From positions 23,510,916-23,574,915 of the forward strand of contig OX463841.1 of the NCBI GenBank assembly GCA_949825065.1: 64,000 nucleotides of DNA. The letters run 5' to 3'. The notes below the pieces were generated by a model. That model was not told the origin of the DNA. It ran no database searches and saw nothing but the letters and a program-made list of their open reading frames with translations. A program made the translations under genes and the position numbers. Source of the DNA: Odontocerum albicorne (taxonomy: Eukaryota > Arthropoda > Insecta > Trichoptera > Odontoceridae). Positions 1-10,964 of this stretch are shown here, in pieces. How positions within the stretch are numbered: position 1 is the first letter of the stretch; the number at the start of each line of letters is the position of its first letter.

Positions 1-304
1 AGCAACATCGTGGAATACACAAATATTGTATGAAAATATTGTACCTCGAGTTAATACTACGAGAATCACAATGATTCATCTGTGCACATTTTATGCAAAA
101 ATCAATTAAGCCTGAGAACTGTTGTTCAATTACTCATATATCTATTTCACACTAAAAACATTTAATTTGCGGTGTTCTTTAAATATAAGTTTCGACTTAA
201 AATGTAAGTAAAGTTTAAAGCTTACGGCTAAACAGTATTTCAAACATAGCGAATGTGAATGATATAAGCTTAACTCAAATATTGCACTGATTTAAAAAAA
301 ATAA

Positions 305-357
305 ACCACGATTTTTTGTAGATACCAGCTTGTATAGTATCTACAAAAAATCGTGGT
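305..357. repeat. Perfect 21-bp inverted repeat with 11-nt loop
   Basis: Arms 305-325 (starting ACCACGATTTTTTGTAG) and 337-357 are exact reverse complements. Transcribed RNA would form a stable hairpin. No protein gene is associated with it. Confidence 0.9.
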
Positions 358-473
358 ATACAACTGGTATTAAAATTTGTCGGGAGTTGTTGATTCACAA
401 GGTATTTGAAATTTGAATATTCATATTTTTGTTTGATTATGATTTTACAAAATTATTACTTGTACAATAAAAT

Positions 474-614
474 GAATGGTTGAAGTAAAATAGGCACTAA
501 GTACAAAAAATATCTAAGTGTGCATTTTCATTCTATATGACATATACTCGTAGAACGAAACTGCATACTTAGTTTTTTTTTTTGGTACTAGTGCCTATTT
601 TACTTCAACCATTC
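474..614. mobile_element. Foldback MITE-like element, 141 bp
   Basis: The ends are inverted copies: the left arm starts GAATGGTTGAAGTAAAATAG at 474, and the right arm ends in its reverse complement at 614. Similarity continues for about 50 bp with a few mismatches, leaving a short spacer. AAAT flanks both sides and could be a 4-bp target-site duplication, although in AT-rich DNA this is weak evidence. It is a non-autonomous DNA-transposon-like element whose superfamily I cannot assign. Confidence 0.7.
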
Positions 615-883
615 AAATATCTGCCATGTTTTTCATTTTTGGCTTTATTTTATGTGAAATAAGAAAAACTGTGAAAATAACCTATTTTGAAACAGTAAGC
701 GAAATACTGTAGTACAATTTTCAAAACGCAAGATGTGTTTGTCAAATATATACAAATTGTAATAATAGTGTTTTCGAGCTTGGCATATACATTTCATATT
801 ATGTTAATATGAAAATCCCAATAATACCATATAACATATTTTGTATTTGGAGTTGCATGGTTATACATCGAACCATTTTGCAG

Positions 884-943
884 GTCAGAGAATTCCTCTC
901 AAATTGTTTGAAACGTGGAATTCCATCCCTCTTCAACTTAAAA
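884..943 (+). other. Possible orphan exon or retro-fragment (20 codons)
   Basis: ATTTTGCAG precedes an open 60-bp stretch reading VREFLSNCLKRGIPSLFNLK, followed by a weak GT (GTGACA). The pattern F-L-x(3)-L-x-K/R-G-x-P-x-L-F-x-L recalls a short segment of NatA auxiliary subunit (NAA15-type) proteins, from memory. No neighbouring exon of such a gene is visible, and the phase does not fit the receptor exons. It may be chance or a pseudogene scrap. Confidence 0.22.
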
Positions 944-1235
944 GTGACATTTTGACGTACTGTCAGGCATAAATATAAATGAAAATAAACGAATTAAAAA
1001 GAATCACAGAAAAATATCGCTGAAATGTGAAAATAAAGGAATAAAACGGCCAAAAAATAATTTTGATGTAATGCTTGTACGAGTATATTTGGTATATTTT
1101 TTATACGAAGTTTCAGAAGGTGAATAATCTAGGATATTTTTGTCCTTATATTTTTTATTTTCACAATACATCATTTCAAATTTACATCGTTTTAATGGAA
1201 AAGCGAACCATAGGGCATAAGTACATAACAATGTT

Positions 1236-1455
1236 CCGATGACGACGAATTCTGCGTCCTGTTTGGTAAGACGGTTACATGTTCGATTCTCGTTGGTACT
1301 CAGATTTTTTTTAAATGGTTCCAGACAGGTTTTCATTCAAGGCTTGTTTAACACTTTTTTGATTAGCTTAAAGAGATAATCACGTGGTAATAAGTCCGCT
1401 AGGTTGTATATACGAGTATTACATACAATGAAAGTGTTGTACAATACAATGCGAA
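1236..1455 (+). mobile_element. tRNA-derived SINE (family S1), + strand copy
   Basis: The tRNA-like head has an A-box-like stretch (TTTGGTAAGACGG) and a B box (GTTCGATTCTCG). It is followed by the S1 body: a ...GGTTCCAGACAGGTTTTCATT... segment, a lineage-typical TTTAACA, and a 3' end AATGAAAGTGTTGTACAATAC. The same body recurs at least ten times in the window. The downstream sequence 1437-1610 is shared with 12802-12990, so a second repeat abuts it. Confidence 0.75.
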
Positions 1456-1610
1456 AACCCTCTTTTTTGTGGATACACAGAACCGTTTCACTCGGCAATG
1501 CCTATGACGAACTGGTCTCATTTCTTAACCACAAATATCATATGTTTGCCCGAAACACTTAAACATTCAGTGTAAACATTCATACTTTACACCAGCACAA
1601 AATCCTAAAA
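1437..1610. repeat. Dispersed repeat R1, copy 1
   Basis: The stretch containing TTGTGGATACACAGAACCG and then AATGCCTATGACGAACTGGTCTCATT is repeated in diverged form at 12802-12990 in the same orientation. Its class is unknown. Confidence 0.6.
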
Positions 1611-1689
1611 ATGAAAATCATTATTTTACATAAAAAATGGCGTTTTTAGTGTGTCAAATAAACCCATTGATAAGATACAATTGCCAGAT

Positions 1690-1850
1690 TTTTCAAAATA
1701 CACTTGTTTTATTTTTTATAACGAGGCAAAGCGACGCTTTGTGTCGCAGGTATAAAATATTTCTATTATACTAATGACAAATTAATACATCTTGTTACAA
1801 ATTAGCAAAAATGTGGCAGTTTGTTAAAATCAAATAATATTTGGCGACGT
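1690..1850 (-). mobile_element. Helitron-associated repeat scrap
   Basis: The reverse complement of 1771-1815 (TTTGCTAATTTGTAACAAGA followed by TGTATTAATTTGTCATTA) also occurs at about 9097-9135 inside the Helitron-like element. The flank includes a short palindromic AAAGCGACGCTTTG. It is probably a fragment of the same non-autonomous family. Confidence 0.45.
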
Positions 1851-3486
1851 TGGTCAAAAGTCACTACGTTAGTCTGCATTGGCTAGGGATGGGGTATTCG
1901 ATAATTGGATTTTCGATTTTTTTATACCTAAAATTAAATGTTCGTAATTAGTATTAATTCATAGTGGATCTTGTCATATTTAAAAATAGATACAAATCAT
2001 ACAATACATTAAAAAGTCAGTATAATGATAATTAGGAATTAAAACGTCAGTTTAGAGAAAAACAATTTTTCGATTTATAAAAAAACTATTCGATTTGTAA
2101 AAAAAAAAACGATTTTACCCCATCCTTTTGAGACATGACGTTTCAAACGTCACAGGAACCATCCTACATTTTCCCAACTATAGTACATTCCTGTCTTCCG
2201 AAGTTTGGCCATGTTAACAGTGTTTTAAAAAGTGATTGAAAATATTTTTTGTGATGGCATCGTATTCTACAGGTATTTATTCATTTATTTATGTCATAAT
2301 TATATTACTTTATTTATACAATAGATAATTTTTAAAACAATAACAAATTCATGAAATTTCCTCCCATGCATTTTAATGAGTTCAAAGTTTAACAGGATGT
2401 AATTTCTGTGTAAGATGTCGTTAGGCTATGAAACTAAGTTTAATAAATAATCTAATATATTAAACTTAGTTTGAAATAAAAAGTATTGCCTTTTAATGCG
2501 ATTTGTTAAATATATATTTTTTTTGTTAAAGGGACCAGACTTATGAGAATTAGTATTTTTGAAGTATGGCGTTCTAGCCCTTCGAAACACCGCATTTAGC
2601 GTGTTTATGATTTTGTAAACACGTTTTACAATATTCAAGATGATAAAGAAGCAGAAGCTATAAGATTAAAAGTTTTTGTAAAAACCGAATGTGAGATAAT
2701 TCGTCAAAAATGGGTACAAAAATAAAGACGATTGGATTTGATTTAAAATTCTACCAACCTTGGTTGTATGAAGATTTAGATTTTTTTCTTCTCCAATACA
2801 GACAATTAATAAGGCAAACTGTACAGCTAAAACATTTCGAGAATGTTCATCCGAATAAAAAAGGAGAAAAGTACGTGATTTGGTTATCAGCTACGAGAAG
2901 GAAGAATTGACATATCGCTACCCTTATTTGTAAATTTGCTAACTCCACTTTTGTCGAAAAATGACTTATCAATTGCATTTTGTTCTCGACATTCAAATAC
3001 CCATGCTATAAAAATTTGACATGTCCAAAATTATTAAAAGTGTCTTGAAAAATACCTCAAGAAAAATTGATAACTCCTATGCTACCAATTTTAACACTGC
3101 AAAATATGTAACTCCACCATTTTGTATTTGAATCCGTTAGAATCAAGTAACATTGTGGTAGCTGTCAAAATATTTAATTTAAAAGGTGAGTTCGGTTACG
3201 ATATTTTGAAAAAAAAGCATTATTTACTATGAATATAAGTATGAACACTATTTTGTTAAAATAGTTACAAGTTTTTTCCCCTTATTTATGACTCAATATC
3301 TCATTTTATACATCTAAGAGTGTTAGAAATGTTTCAAGTGTAAAATCAACTTTGCATTTTATATTATATATTACTGGATGGACTTAAACAAAATTGTGTT
3401 TATTTAAATTAATATGAATATTTGAAGCATTAAAGTACTTTTATAAGTATTGTCTATTTTTATAGATTAATAGCAGAAGAATATTT

Positions 3487-4650
3487 ATGGTTGGATTAGT
3501 GACAGAAAATCGTAGGAGTAACCAAGAAAATCGTAAAAGTGATGAAGAAGATCGTATGAGTGACGGTTTTCAAGAAAGTCCAAATGTATTCATGAAATTG
3601 CCAATTTCAGTCGTTGATAGTGATAATACAGAAATCACAGAATATTGTATAAATACGGATACTACTCGGTTAGAAGATTTATTAAAAGTAATTATAGAAA
3701 CACAACCTGACACGGTTCACAATAATATTATAAATATGGAAAGTGCTTATAATATGGATATTGTACAAAATTCGACTGAACTGATACTCGTAACACAATC
3801 CGAGATAGTATTTAACCATTGATGACATTATAAGTGATGATGAAAGCCAAGGAGTCAAAATTTCATTACTGCCGTATTCAGATTCAAATAATTCTAATGG
3901 ACCACTTCAACCTACTAAAAAAGTAAGAAAGAAAAGGTTTGACGTAAATAGTTCTTCTTGGTTCTCTAGTAAGAACAAGGCAAACAGAGAGAAAGGAAAA
4001 ATATATTTAGGCAGAAAAAGGAAAACAATGGATCATGGAATAATAAAATACCGAAGAATGATAAAAAAAACTAAAAAAAGGTGTAAATGTAAAGTTTCTG
4101 AAAAGGTGTCTTGAAGTGTAATTCTATATCGGATAAGGACAGAATAAACATTTTTAACCAATTTTGGAACTTAAATTGGAAAGAAAAACGAATTTATGTA
4201 GATGGGCTAATGAAAGTTTTACCGGTAAAAAGACCGAGGGGTAGAATAGATCCGGAAGAATCCATTGAGTGTCGTCTACAACATATTTTCTAAGAAAGAA
4301 TGATTCTGACATACGGATATGCAAAACGATGTTTTTGCAAACATTAGCTTTAAATAGGATGACAGTATTAAACTGGAAGAAGAAAAGCGGTAGTTTAGAA
4401 TTTGAAAATGCAATTATTGTTTAAAAAAGCCACAGGAATTGATTTGTGGAAGCTAATGAGAATCATACTAACTCTTTAATGAGTTCCAAAAATGGAGTCC
4501 CATTTCTGCCGAAAAAGAACTTCCAAAAATTACTTGTTGCCCGAATGGAGGTCAAAATAAGATTTTATAATTTTTATAAAACCGAATGGTACACAACAAG
4601 AGATATTACAGCACCTTTCTCGTCTACTTCATTTCACAAACATGTGATCT
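3487..4650 (+). pseudogene. Decayed insect multi-copy protein gene (Cys-rich, FW-motif family)
   Basis: An open stretch of 111 codons (3487-3822) is acidic and Ser/Asn-rich. After a frameshift near 3822 the frame continues to about 4110 through basic sequence ending KKTKKRCKCKVSEK. A second shift leads to CNSISDKDRINIFNQFWNL (4114 onward), and a third to NDSDIRICKTMFLQTLALNR (about 4299-4360). A basic region, then C-x-x-x-(I)...IF-x-x-F-W, then a conserved C-K-x-M-F-L-x-T-L motif is the layout of an uncharacterised family present in many copies in insect genomes and probably tied to a DNA transposon. The piece at 4446-4650 may be its C-terminal part. At least three frameshifts and one internal stop mean it is not functional. 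The function of the family is unknown to me. Confidence 0.6.
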
Positions 4651-5223
4651 AAATTTGCATTTTCATGTAAAATTATCCAAACAGATTCTTTGCGACAGTA
4701 CGATTCAGATTTATTGAAAAAAAAAAATAGTTTTGTTAAGCTATTTAAGTTCAGGAATAAATAAAAAATATTATTCCATAATTTCTTTCTTAATTAATTG
4801 GTTTCACTCAAGGAGCGTTTTCAAAATGAGGTGAAGATGTTCGAATTTTCAAATTGCTTGTCAGGTGAAACCGATAAATAGGCAAGAAGTTATTGGAATT
4901 TAAAAGAACTTTTGTTTTTGTTTCTTTATAATATGGAATTCCACTAAAATTAGTCAGTCGAGAAGCTATCATTTTTTAGATTAAGTGTCAAAATGCACAT
5001 TGCTACAAAGTGAAATAGTCTTCGACGATTTGATTCTGATTAACTGATTCCTAGTTCATTGGTCTCCCATTGCTTTTTTTTCTCAGCACAAAGACAATTT
5101 AAAGACTTAACAATCCCTCTTGATTGCATTTATCTCAAATGAAATGTTTCCGTAGATAAATTGCCGTACTGATGAGTTGTATGAACTAATCATTATTTAC
5201 CGTGAATTTTGTGTTCTTTCAAG

Positions 5224-5283
5224 CGGGGCGGAGAGAATCTCGAACCGCCGTCATCGCGTTAGCAAGCAATAATTTAAATAGCA
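5224..5283 (+). CDS. Candidate 60-bp internal exon of the GPR158-like receptor gene
   Basis: The acceptor is a pyrimidine-containing tract ending TTCTTTCAAG, and the donor is GTATGAGT. The exon is markedly richer in G+C than its flanks. In the chosen frame it contributes two bases, 19 codons starting GRRESRTAVIALASN, and one leftover base (A). The next proposed exon starts with AG, so the junction makes a Lys codon and the frame stays open. The peptide looks helical and would fit within the Cache (ligand-binding) region of a GPR158-like receptor, but I see no diagnostic motif. A degenerate tRNA-like SINE head on the other strand is an alternative reading of this GC-rich patch. The phase match alone has a one-in-three chance of arising by accident. 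Confidence 0.42.
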
Positions 5284-6652
5284 GTATGAGTATTATCCAA
5301 GTTCAGACTATTTTCATGAAGATTGTAATTATTGTTTTTAGGCCTTGGCAAACTAACAAAAATAACGTTAAACCATGCACTTACTGTTTGGAAACGGTTA
5401 ATATACTCGTACTTATTTCTGATGGTATATATGAAATATATTTGTCATTTGTTTATTGACTATGTGGAATGCATAGAAAATTTATGTCATGAAGCAACTC
5501 CACTTGATTAATACAGCAATCCTTAAAAAGTGCCGAAATCATTTTATTTCCTTTCTTGATTCACCAGCCCCCTCCTCCCGCAAATAATACATAATATTGT
5601 ATATTATGGCATTGATGGAATAAAGGAATCATAAATACAAACACCGAACTTATTGCAAGGCATTTATTAATTTCCTTATGGTACACAAAAAGAAAATATT
5701 ATTTCTGCATTTTATTAAAGTACTTAAATAAATTAATAATACGTTAACTAACAGCAACATGTTAATACATCCTGTAATAACACGTATATATCGAGGCAAT
5801 GAGAAAATACATTTGAGAGGAATAAGCTATCGAAAGCTCTGGACTCCTCTCATAACAGTCTGCCAATTGAGATACACCTCCATCGAGGAGGTCGAACCCG
5901 GTCGAGAGGATGCCAGATGTTATTCAACCCACCCTAATACTCATAAACCCTAATACAAAAAAATATTATAAATACGTAGTTGATATTAGTATTAATATAA
6001 ACACATTAAACAGAAAAAAACGTGTAATAAATAAACAGTTGATATAACTACAAACTTTGTTAAACTTGTAAACGTGTATACTCATACCGACATATAAAAG
6101 TCCAGATTCATTGCAAGCGTCAACAGATAAAATAAAAAAAACGAGATCAAATTTTGACAAAACATAGATATACATTAGTATATAATATATACTTTGCATG
6201 TTCATATTGTATTTTGCAAGATGGCATGAATAAAAAAATTCATAAATGCTCAGCAATACAATTTCAGAAAATTGGTTTTTACATTTCTAATATAGTATAT
6301 CTTAGAGAGTTTGAATGAGAAATTAGGAATTAAAATAGTTTAATAATATCGCAAATATCTGATAATTTAATTAAATTAGAAAAAAAAAACAAATTAACAA
6401 CTTGTTATCAATCTTAAAATATTTTTTTTCTAAAATGTTTAAAATATCAACCGTATTTTAATTTTTATAAAAATTGAATACCACAAATTCCAAAGAATTT
6501 CGGTGTAGAAAAAAGCAATATTTTGATCTGTAATTGTTACAAAAGAGGAAAATAAAATATTGTTGGTGTATGAAAATAATATTAGAGAAACACGATGACA
6601 CGTTGATCCAAATAAAGATTACAGCTTCTTGATTTTATGACAAATACGAGTA

Positions 6653-7023
6653 CGTGCCGGGATTTTCTCGATTGTATCATTTTTGGTCATAGGATATTTT
6701 TCATTCTTGAACCGTTTAAAAATATGGTTCACCAATGCTGATGACTAAAGTCAAATAAAGATAAAACTATAGATTAGAGAAAACTGTGTTATGAAAATAC
6801 TCGAATTCCCTGTTGTATTTTCAACTATTTCATTTAACGTGCCGGGATTTTCTCGATTGTATCATTTTTGGTCATAGGATATTTTTCATTCTTGAACCGT
6901 TTAAAAATATGGTTCACCAATGCTGATGACTAAAGTCAAATAAAGATAAAACTATAGATTAGAGAAAACTGTGTTATGAAAATACTCGAATTCCCTGTTG
7001 TATTTTCAACTATTTCATTTAAC
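6653..7023. repeat. Tandem duplication, 185-bp unit x 2
   Basis: The unit starting CGTGCCGGGATTTTCTCGAT at 6653 is repeated essentially identically from 6838. Both copies end in TTTCATTTAAC. The near identity indicates a recent duplication or an assembly duplication. Confidence 0.9.
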
Positions 7024-7043
7024 CGTGCGATTTGCGTAACAAG

Positions 7044-7158
7044 TATTTTGTGTTATCTGAGCAATTGTCCAAAATGATTGATTTTGTGTTATCTGAGCAA
7101 TTGTCCAAAATGATTATGATTTTGTGTTATCTGAGCAATTGTCCAAAATGATTATGAT
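7044..7158. repeat. Short tandem array, about 37-bp unit x 3
   Basis: ATTTTGTGTTATCTGAGCAA followed by TTGTCCAAAATGATT occurs three times in succession, immediately after the 185-bp duplication. Confidence 0.9.
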
Positions 7159-7184
7159 TTTTTTAAAATACAATGATTTTATTG

Positions 7185-7405
7185 CTTGGAGAGTTTGTGT
7201 ATAACAGTTATTATTACATTTTCTTGGTATAGACTTCAACCTGGCTGGTTTGTTGTTATGTGACAATCTCTTCCAATCAACCATAAATATTTTAAGATGG
7301 CTTTTAGTGAAAAAAAACAGACTGAAACCCTTTAAATAAATTGGGTATCAGCGGGAATCGAATCCGCAATTACACTGATTTCGTGTCCTTAATGCTTGGA
7401 AAACG
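7185..7405 (-). mobile_element. tRNA-derived SINE (family S1), - strand copy
   Basis: Read on the - strand, the head has a B box (GATTCGATTCCCGC) from about 7355. The body runs leftwards through AAAGCCATCTTAAAATATTT and the GGTTGATTGGAAGAGATTGT segment to a 3' end near 7185. The A-box end of the head is degenerate. Confidence 0.65.
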
Positions 7406-7772
7406 TGAATTTTGAAGAATTGTTGTTTGAGAAAAAACTAATATAAATCATAAAAATTTGAACACCCATAAGTGATAAAGAAACGCTTACTATTTAAAGT
7501 TTAGTTTGATTCACCATTTAATATTACAATGAGTATTAGTTATGCTTTTTTGAACTGATGACGATTTTTTGCTGTTGATTTCAACAAAATTTGACATTAT
7601 AAATATATTTAAACTCTTTTTGATCCGCTTAATTCTTTCATTTAAAACTATTAAAAATAATATTGGACAATTTTCTATAAAAAAGTAGGGTAAAATACAT
7701 ATGCGCGTATGTTTGAAAAAAAAACCCACGATAATTCGAAAAATCTAGAAACCCTACATTTAATTTTTATTT

Positions 7773-8206
7773 ATTCGTATGGTACCCCCGAATTGATGAT
7801 GCGGACATGTTGAAGAGCCTGATTGACAGACAATATTCGTATGGTACCCTCGAATTGATGATGCGGACATGTTGAAGAGCCTGGTTGACAGACAATATTC
7901 GTATGGTACCCCCGAATTGATGATGCGGACATGTTGAAGAGCTTGCTTGACAGACAATATTCGTATGGTACCCCCGAATTGATGATGCGGACATGTTGAA
8001 GAGCCTGGTTGACAGACAATATTCGTATGGTACCCCCGAATTGATGATGCGGACATGTTGAAGAGCCTAGTTGACAGACAATATTCGTATGGTACCCTCG
8101 AATTGATGATGCGGACATGTTGAAGAGCCTGGTTGACAGACAATATTCGTATGGTACCCCCGAATTGATGATGCGGACATGTTGAAGAGCCTGGTTGACA
8201 GACAAT
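7773..8206. repeat. Minisatellite, 62-bp unit x 7
   Basis: Units start at 7773, 7835, 7897, 7959, 8021, 8083 and 8145 with ATTCGTATGGTACCC and differ at only a few bases. Because 62 is not a multiple of 3, successive units cycle through the frames, which explains the overlapping open frames of up to 163 codons on the - strand. Related single copies of the unit lie at about 15160-15215 and 59480-59540, so the array grew from a dispersed repeat. Confidence 0.93.
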
Positions 8207-8319
8207 ATTCGAACTGTCGCGTGTCGGTATAAGAATCAATTGAATATGCATAGCTCACAATTCGTTATCGTATCGTATTGAAAATACTACCGCAAGTAAT
8301 AAACATAGCACTCGCACCG

Positions 8320-8475
8320 ACACCGTTTTTTTGGGTAACATCGGGATTCGAACCCGACACCTCCGGGTGAAAGACAAGCGTCTTATTTACTAAGCTACAG
8401 AGGTTGTCGTTGTACACTGGCAGTACAGGACTTGAGTTTGAGGTTGAATGCCTCTCATAAATTATATAGGTTTTA
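8320..8475 (-). mobile_element. SINE tRNA-like head (family S2/S1), - strand
   Basis: On the - strand it reads a tRNA-like CTCTGTAGCTTAGTAAATAA (A box), then ACACCTCCGGGTG on the complementary side, and a B box GGGTTCGAATCCCG. The body to the left is short and degenerate. It is not a tRNA gene: there is no clean cloverleaf or acceptor pairing. Confidence 0.6.
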
Positions 8476-8479
8476 TTTA

Positions 8480-8560
8480 GCACGGCGTTTCTTAACCAAT
8501 GCTATTCGTACCACTGGTGATCCTCAAGAGATGACTGGTGGTACGTGGATAATTTAAGAA
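8480..8560. mobile_element. hAT-like terminal fragment (candidate)
   Basis: GTTTCTTAACCAATGCTATT, then CGTACCACTGGTGATC and GACTGGTGGTACGTGG, resembles ends of non-autonomous hAT-type elements. A related stretch lies at 19445-19500. It is short and diverged. Confidence 0.25.
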
Positions 8561-8688
8561 ATATATAAGTATACAATTTTTAGTTAATAGTTTTAAAAAA
8601 ACTTGACTTGGAGCCAAATTTACGTTTTGAATTTAACGAAATAGAACCAGGTATAAATAAACAGAGTTCTGTCAAGTATAATCTATTT

Positions 8689-9746
8689 TCTATATAAATA
8701 AAAATGTAAATGTTCGTATATTAAAAATCTCTAATCTCCGAAAGTTCTTCCCCGATTGCTTTGAAATTTTGACAAAAGGTTGCATTCGTATACAAGAATG
8801 TTTATATGTATTTTTTATATGCGTCACTTCGTAATAATTTATGCGTCACTTCGTAATGTGCGTCGTTGACATGTAGCTCTAAAGAATATCTGTTTCACTT
8901 AGTTTTTTTAAATTATTTTTCAGTTCAATTAGCGGTGAAATTGAATTGTGTTGATTGATTTTCATTTGAATTCAAATCATATCGGGAATTGACCTCATGG
9001 AGTGACGCGATCATGTGCTTCAGAGAGACGGCGTGATGTTGGTATGTACATTTTTGACAAACGTCACATTCAATTTTCACGAACTCCCAAACTTTTGCTA
9101 ATTTGTAACAAGATGTATTAATTTGTCATTATTGTTAGTTTTTTGTAATGTATTTACCTAAATAGCTTGTTATTTATTAGAATCGAGCCTTATATTAAAG
9201 TCGATAAAATAATTAAAATTACTGAACGTCGTTACTAATTTGTCTGCAATTTAGTGACGTCAAAAGAAGAATTGGTTGAAAAAGTATTTCTCAATATTCA
9301 AATCAATTATAAGGATCACGATTGGCTGAGTGAACGAGCTATTTGTGTCACCAAGAACAAAGACGTCTACGAACTTAACAATATTATTCAGTTCCCTTTT
9401 TAATGTTTCGCAATTTTATATGTTTTTGTTATAACTTTCTTTCTTCTTTTTCAGTGCACTCGATCTGCTTTAGTTCATCAAAATGTCGAGGAAGCAGCAA
9501 AGCGACGTGTAGCCAGACATGAGGATGCACGGTTGCGAGCACGGCGATCGCGTTCTGCAGATTCAGAACTGCTTCGTTCTCAACAGAATGAACGCGACAG
9601 GCTAAGAGTGGCTGAAATACATAAAAAATATTGTATACGCACAAGCATTGTGAAATTAAATATATTAGAAACGTGTGCTTTCTCTTTTCTTTCTTTTCCA
9701 TTTAACCAGAATGAGCCACAGCAACGCGTGACCGGGCACAGCTGGT
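8689..9746 (+). mobile_element. Small rearranged Helitron-like element
   Basis: The 5' end, TCTATATAAATAAAAATGTA, and the 3' end, CGTGACCGGGCACAGCTGGT, resemble insect Helitron termini. Inside, 9254-9402 reads VTSKEELVEKVF, then NYKDHDWLSERA and NKDVYELNNIIQ, characteristic of the C-terminal half of the Helitron Pif1-type helicase. 9455-9630 reads a very Arg-rich segment (VEEAAKRRVARHEDARLRAR) like the N-terminal part of the same polyprotein. The order is inverted relative to the intact gene and most of it is missing, so this copy is non-autonomous. The stretch 8720-9250 is non-coding element sequence. Confidence 0.65.
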
Positions 9747-10574
9747 TTTAAATATTTTTGTTATTTATATTGTTAATCAGTAATATCGTATTTGCCTAAA
9801 TAATTTATTTTTTATTATTTTATAAATTAAATAATAATATGTGATAGTAACTTAGTTATGAAAGACCAAAGCGAAGTCCATATATGTATATTATATATTC
9901 TCAATAAAATCTGCATTTGCTCCAAATTTGTGATCCCCTTTTCTCCAACAATTCAACACATAGAAGAAAAAATATACACCCAAAAACAAACATTCATACA
10001 CATGTGCAGAATCACATCTTTCAGGCAACATACATACTCAAACATTGCAAATTTGCGTTTGAAATTTACATTTCGAAACGAACAATTAGTTCACGCAATG
10101 GAACGATCGGTCATTAAAATAAAATTTACTTTTTGACACTTTTTCAACGATACACAGAACAAGTAAACAGTCAATAATTTATTTAGGTTTTTATTAGGTA
10201 TACCATTGTTTATCTGATAAAATAACTATGATTCAGTAAATGTTCACGTTAATTTACTACTTTTTATGTTAAATAAAAAAACATGAACTTCATGAAGTTT
10301 ACCCATTCCCAAAAACAGCGAGCCCAATCAAAGTGCGACTTTTAAGTAGTTACGTGTATAGTCCTCCTTTTCTATTTTTATACTATCTATTTTTTTGTTT
10401 GTGATTCTGAAATTTTAGCATTTTTTGGCGATACGCATTTATGTAAAAGTTGAGAACCGATAATCTATCACATACATTGAACCAAATTTATGAATATAGT
10501 GATAAGAAATACTGCGACTTATTTGACCTTTAATTTTAGCGATAATACAATAAAAAGCTACACATCAGAATTAT

Positions 10575-10880
10575 TATCTCTCTTCTCATCTGCGTGCTGT
10601 ACTCACACGCCAATGTATCCTCTCTAGCCAGGGCCCAGCGTCTGGTATTAGTTTGTACAGCTCTTGCATGCCATTAAGAAACGTATACAGTGGACACCTG
10701 TTAACGATGTGGTTCATGGTCTGGATCTCTCCGCACTCACAGGAAGATGATTCTGCTAAGGTCCACTTGAATATGCATAATATATGCAGTGTGGCCCAGT
10801 CTGCATCTGATTCTATTCAGAGTGCACCACTTTACGAGGTAGGGAACACCGAAGCAACTTCACCGTTGGGTCATCGATAA
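10575..10880 (-). pseudogene. LINE ORF2 C-terminal fragment (family L4, zinc-knuckle type)
   Basis: The - strand reads LNRIRCRLGHTAYIMH, then after frameshifts a Cys-x-Gly pattern with MNHIVNRCPLY-like remains, and MQELYKLIPDAGPWLERIHW toward the end. This is the C-terminal zinc-knuckle tail of R1/Jockey-type LINE ORF2 proteins. Frameshifts and stops show it is dead. Confidence 0.65.
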
Positions 10881-10964
10881 AATATCTGCTTTACCTAAAA
10901 AAGTCTTCTTCAGAATGCTGTCAAATTATTTTTTTACAGATGATTGATTTTTTAACCTAACATA

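Larger units (their letters stand above)
1..5223. other. Upstream flank or intron, AT-rich and repeat-bearing
   Basis: It holds two foldbacks (305-357, 474-614), a possible orphan exon (884-943), a SINE (1236-1455), a Helitron-like scrap (1690-1850) and a decayed insect multi-copy protein gene (3487-4650). The stretch 1860-2640 has poly-A/T runs and no recognised element. An ORF at 2710-2910 (66 codons, starting MGTKIKTIGFDLK) may belong to the same decayed gene but I do not recognise it. 4680-5220 shows nothing beyond AT-rich sequence. If the exon at 5224 is real, this segment is probably intron. Confidence 0.5.

Noticed and set aside
7044..7158. CRISPR-like spacing of short repeats
   Set aside because: The units are directly tandem without unique spacers, and the sequence is animal nuclear DNA. 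The same applies to the 62-bp, 42-bp and 30-bp arrays.
7760..8258. Overlapping - strand ORFs of 63-163 codons
   Set aside because: They are produced by the 62-bp array, with the same peptide cycling through the frames. No gene-like context is present.
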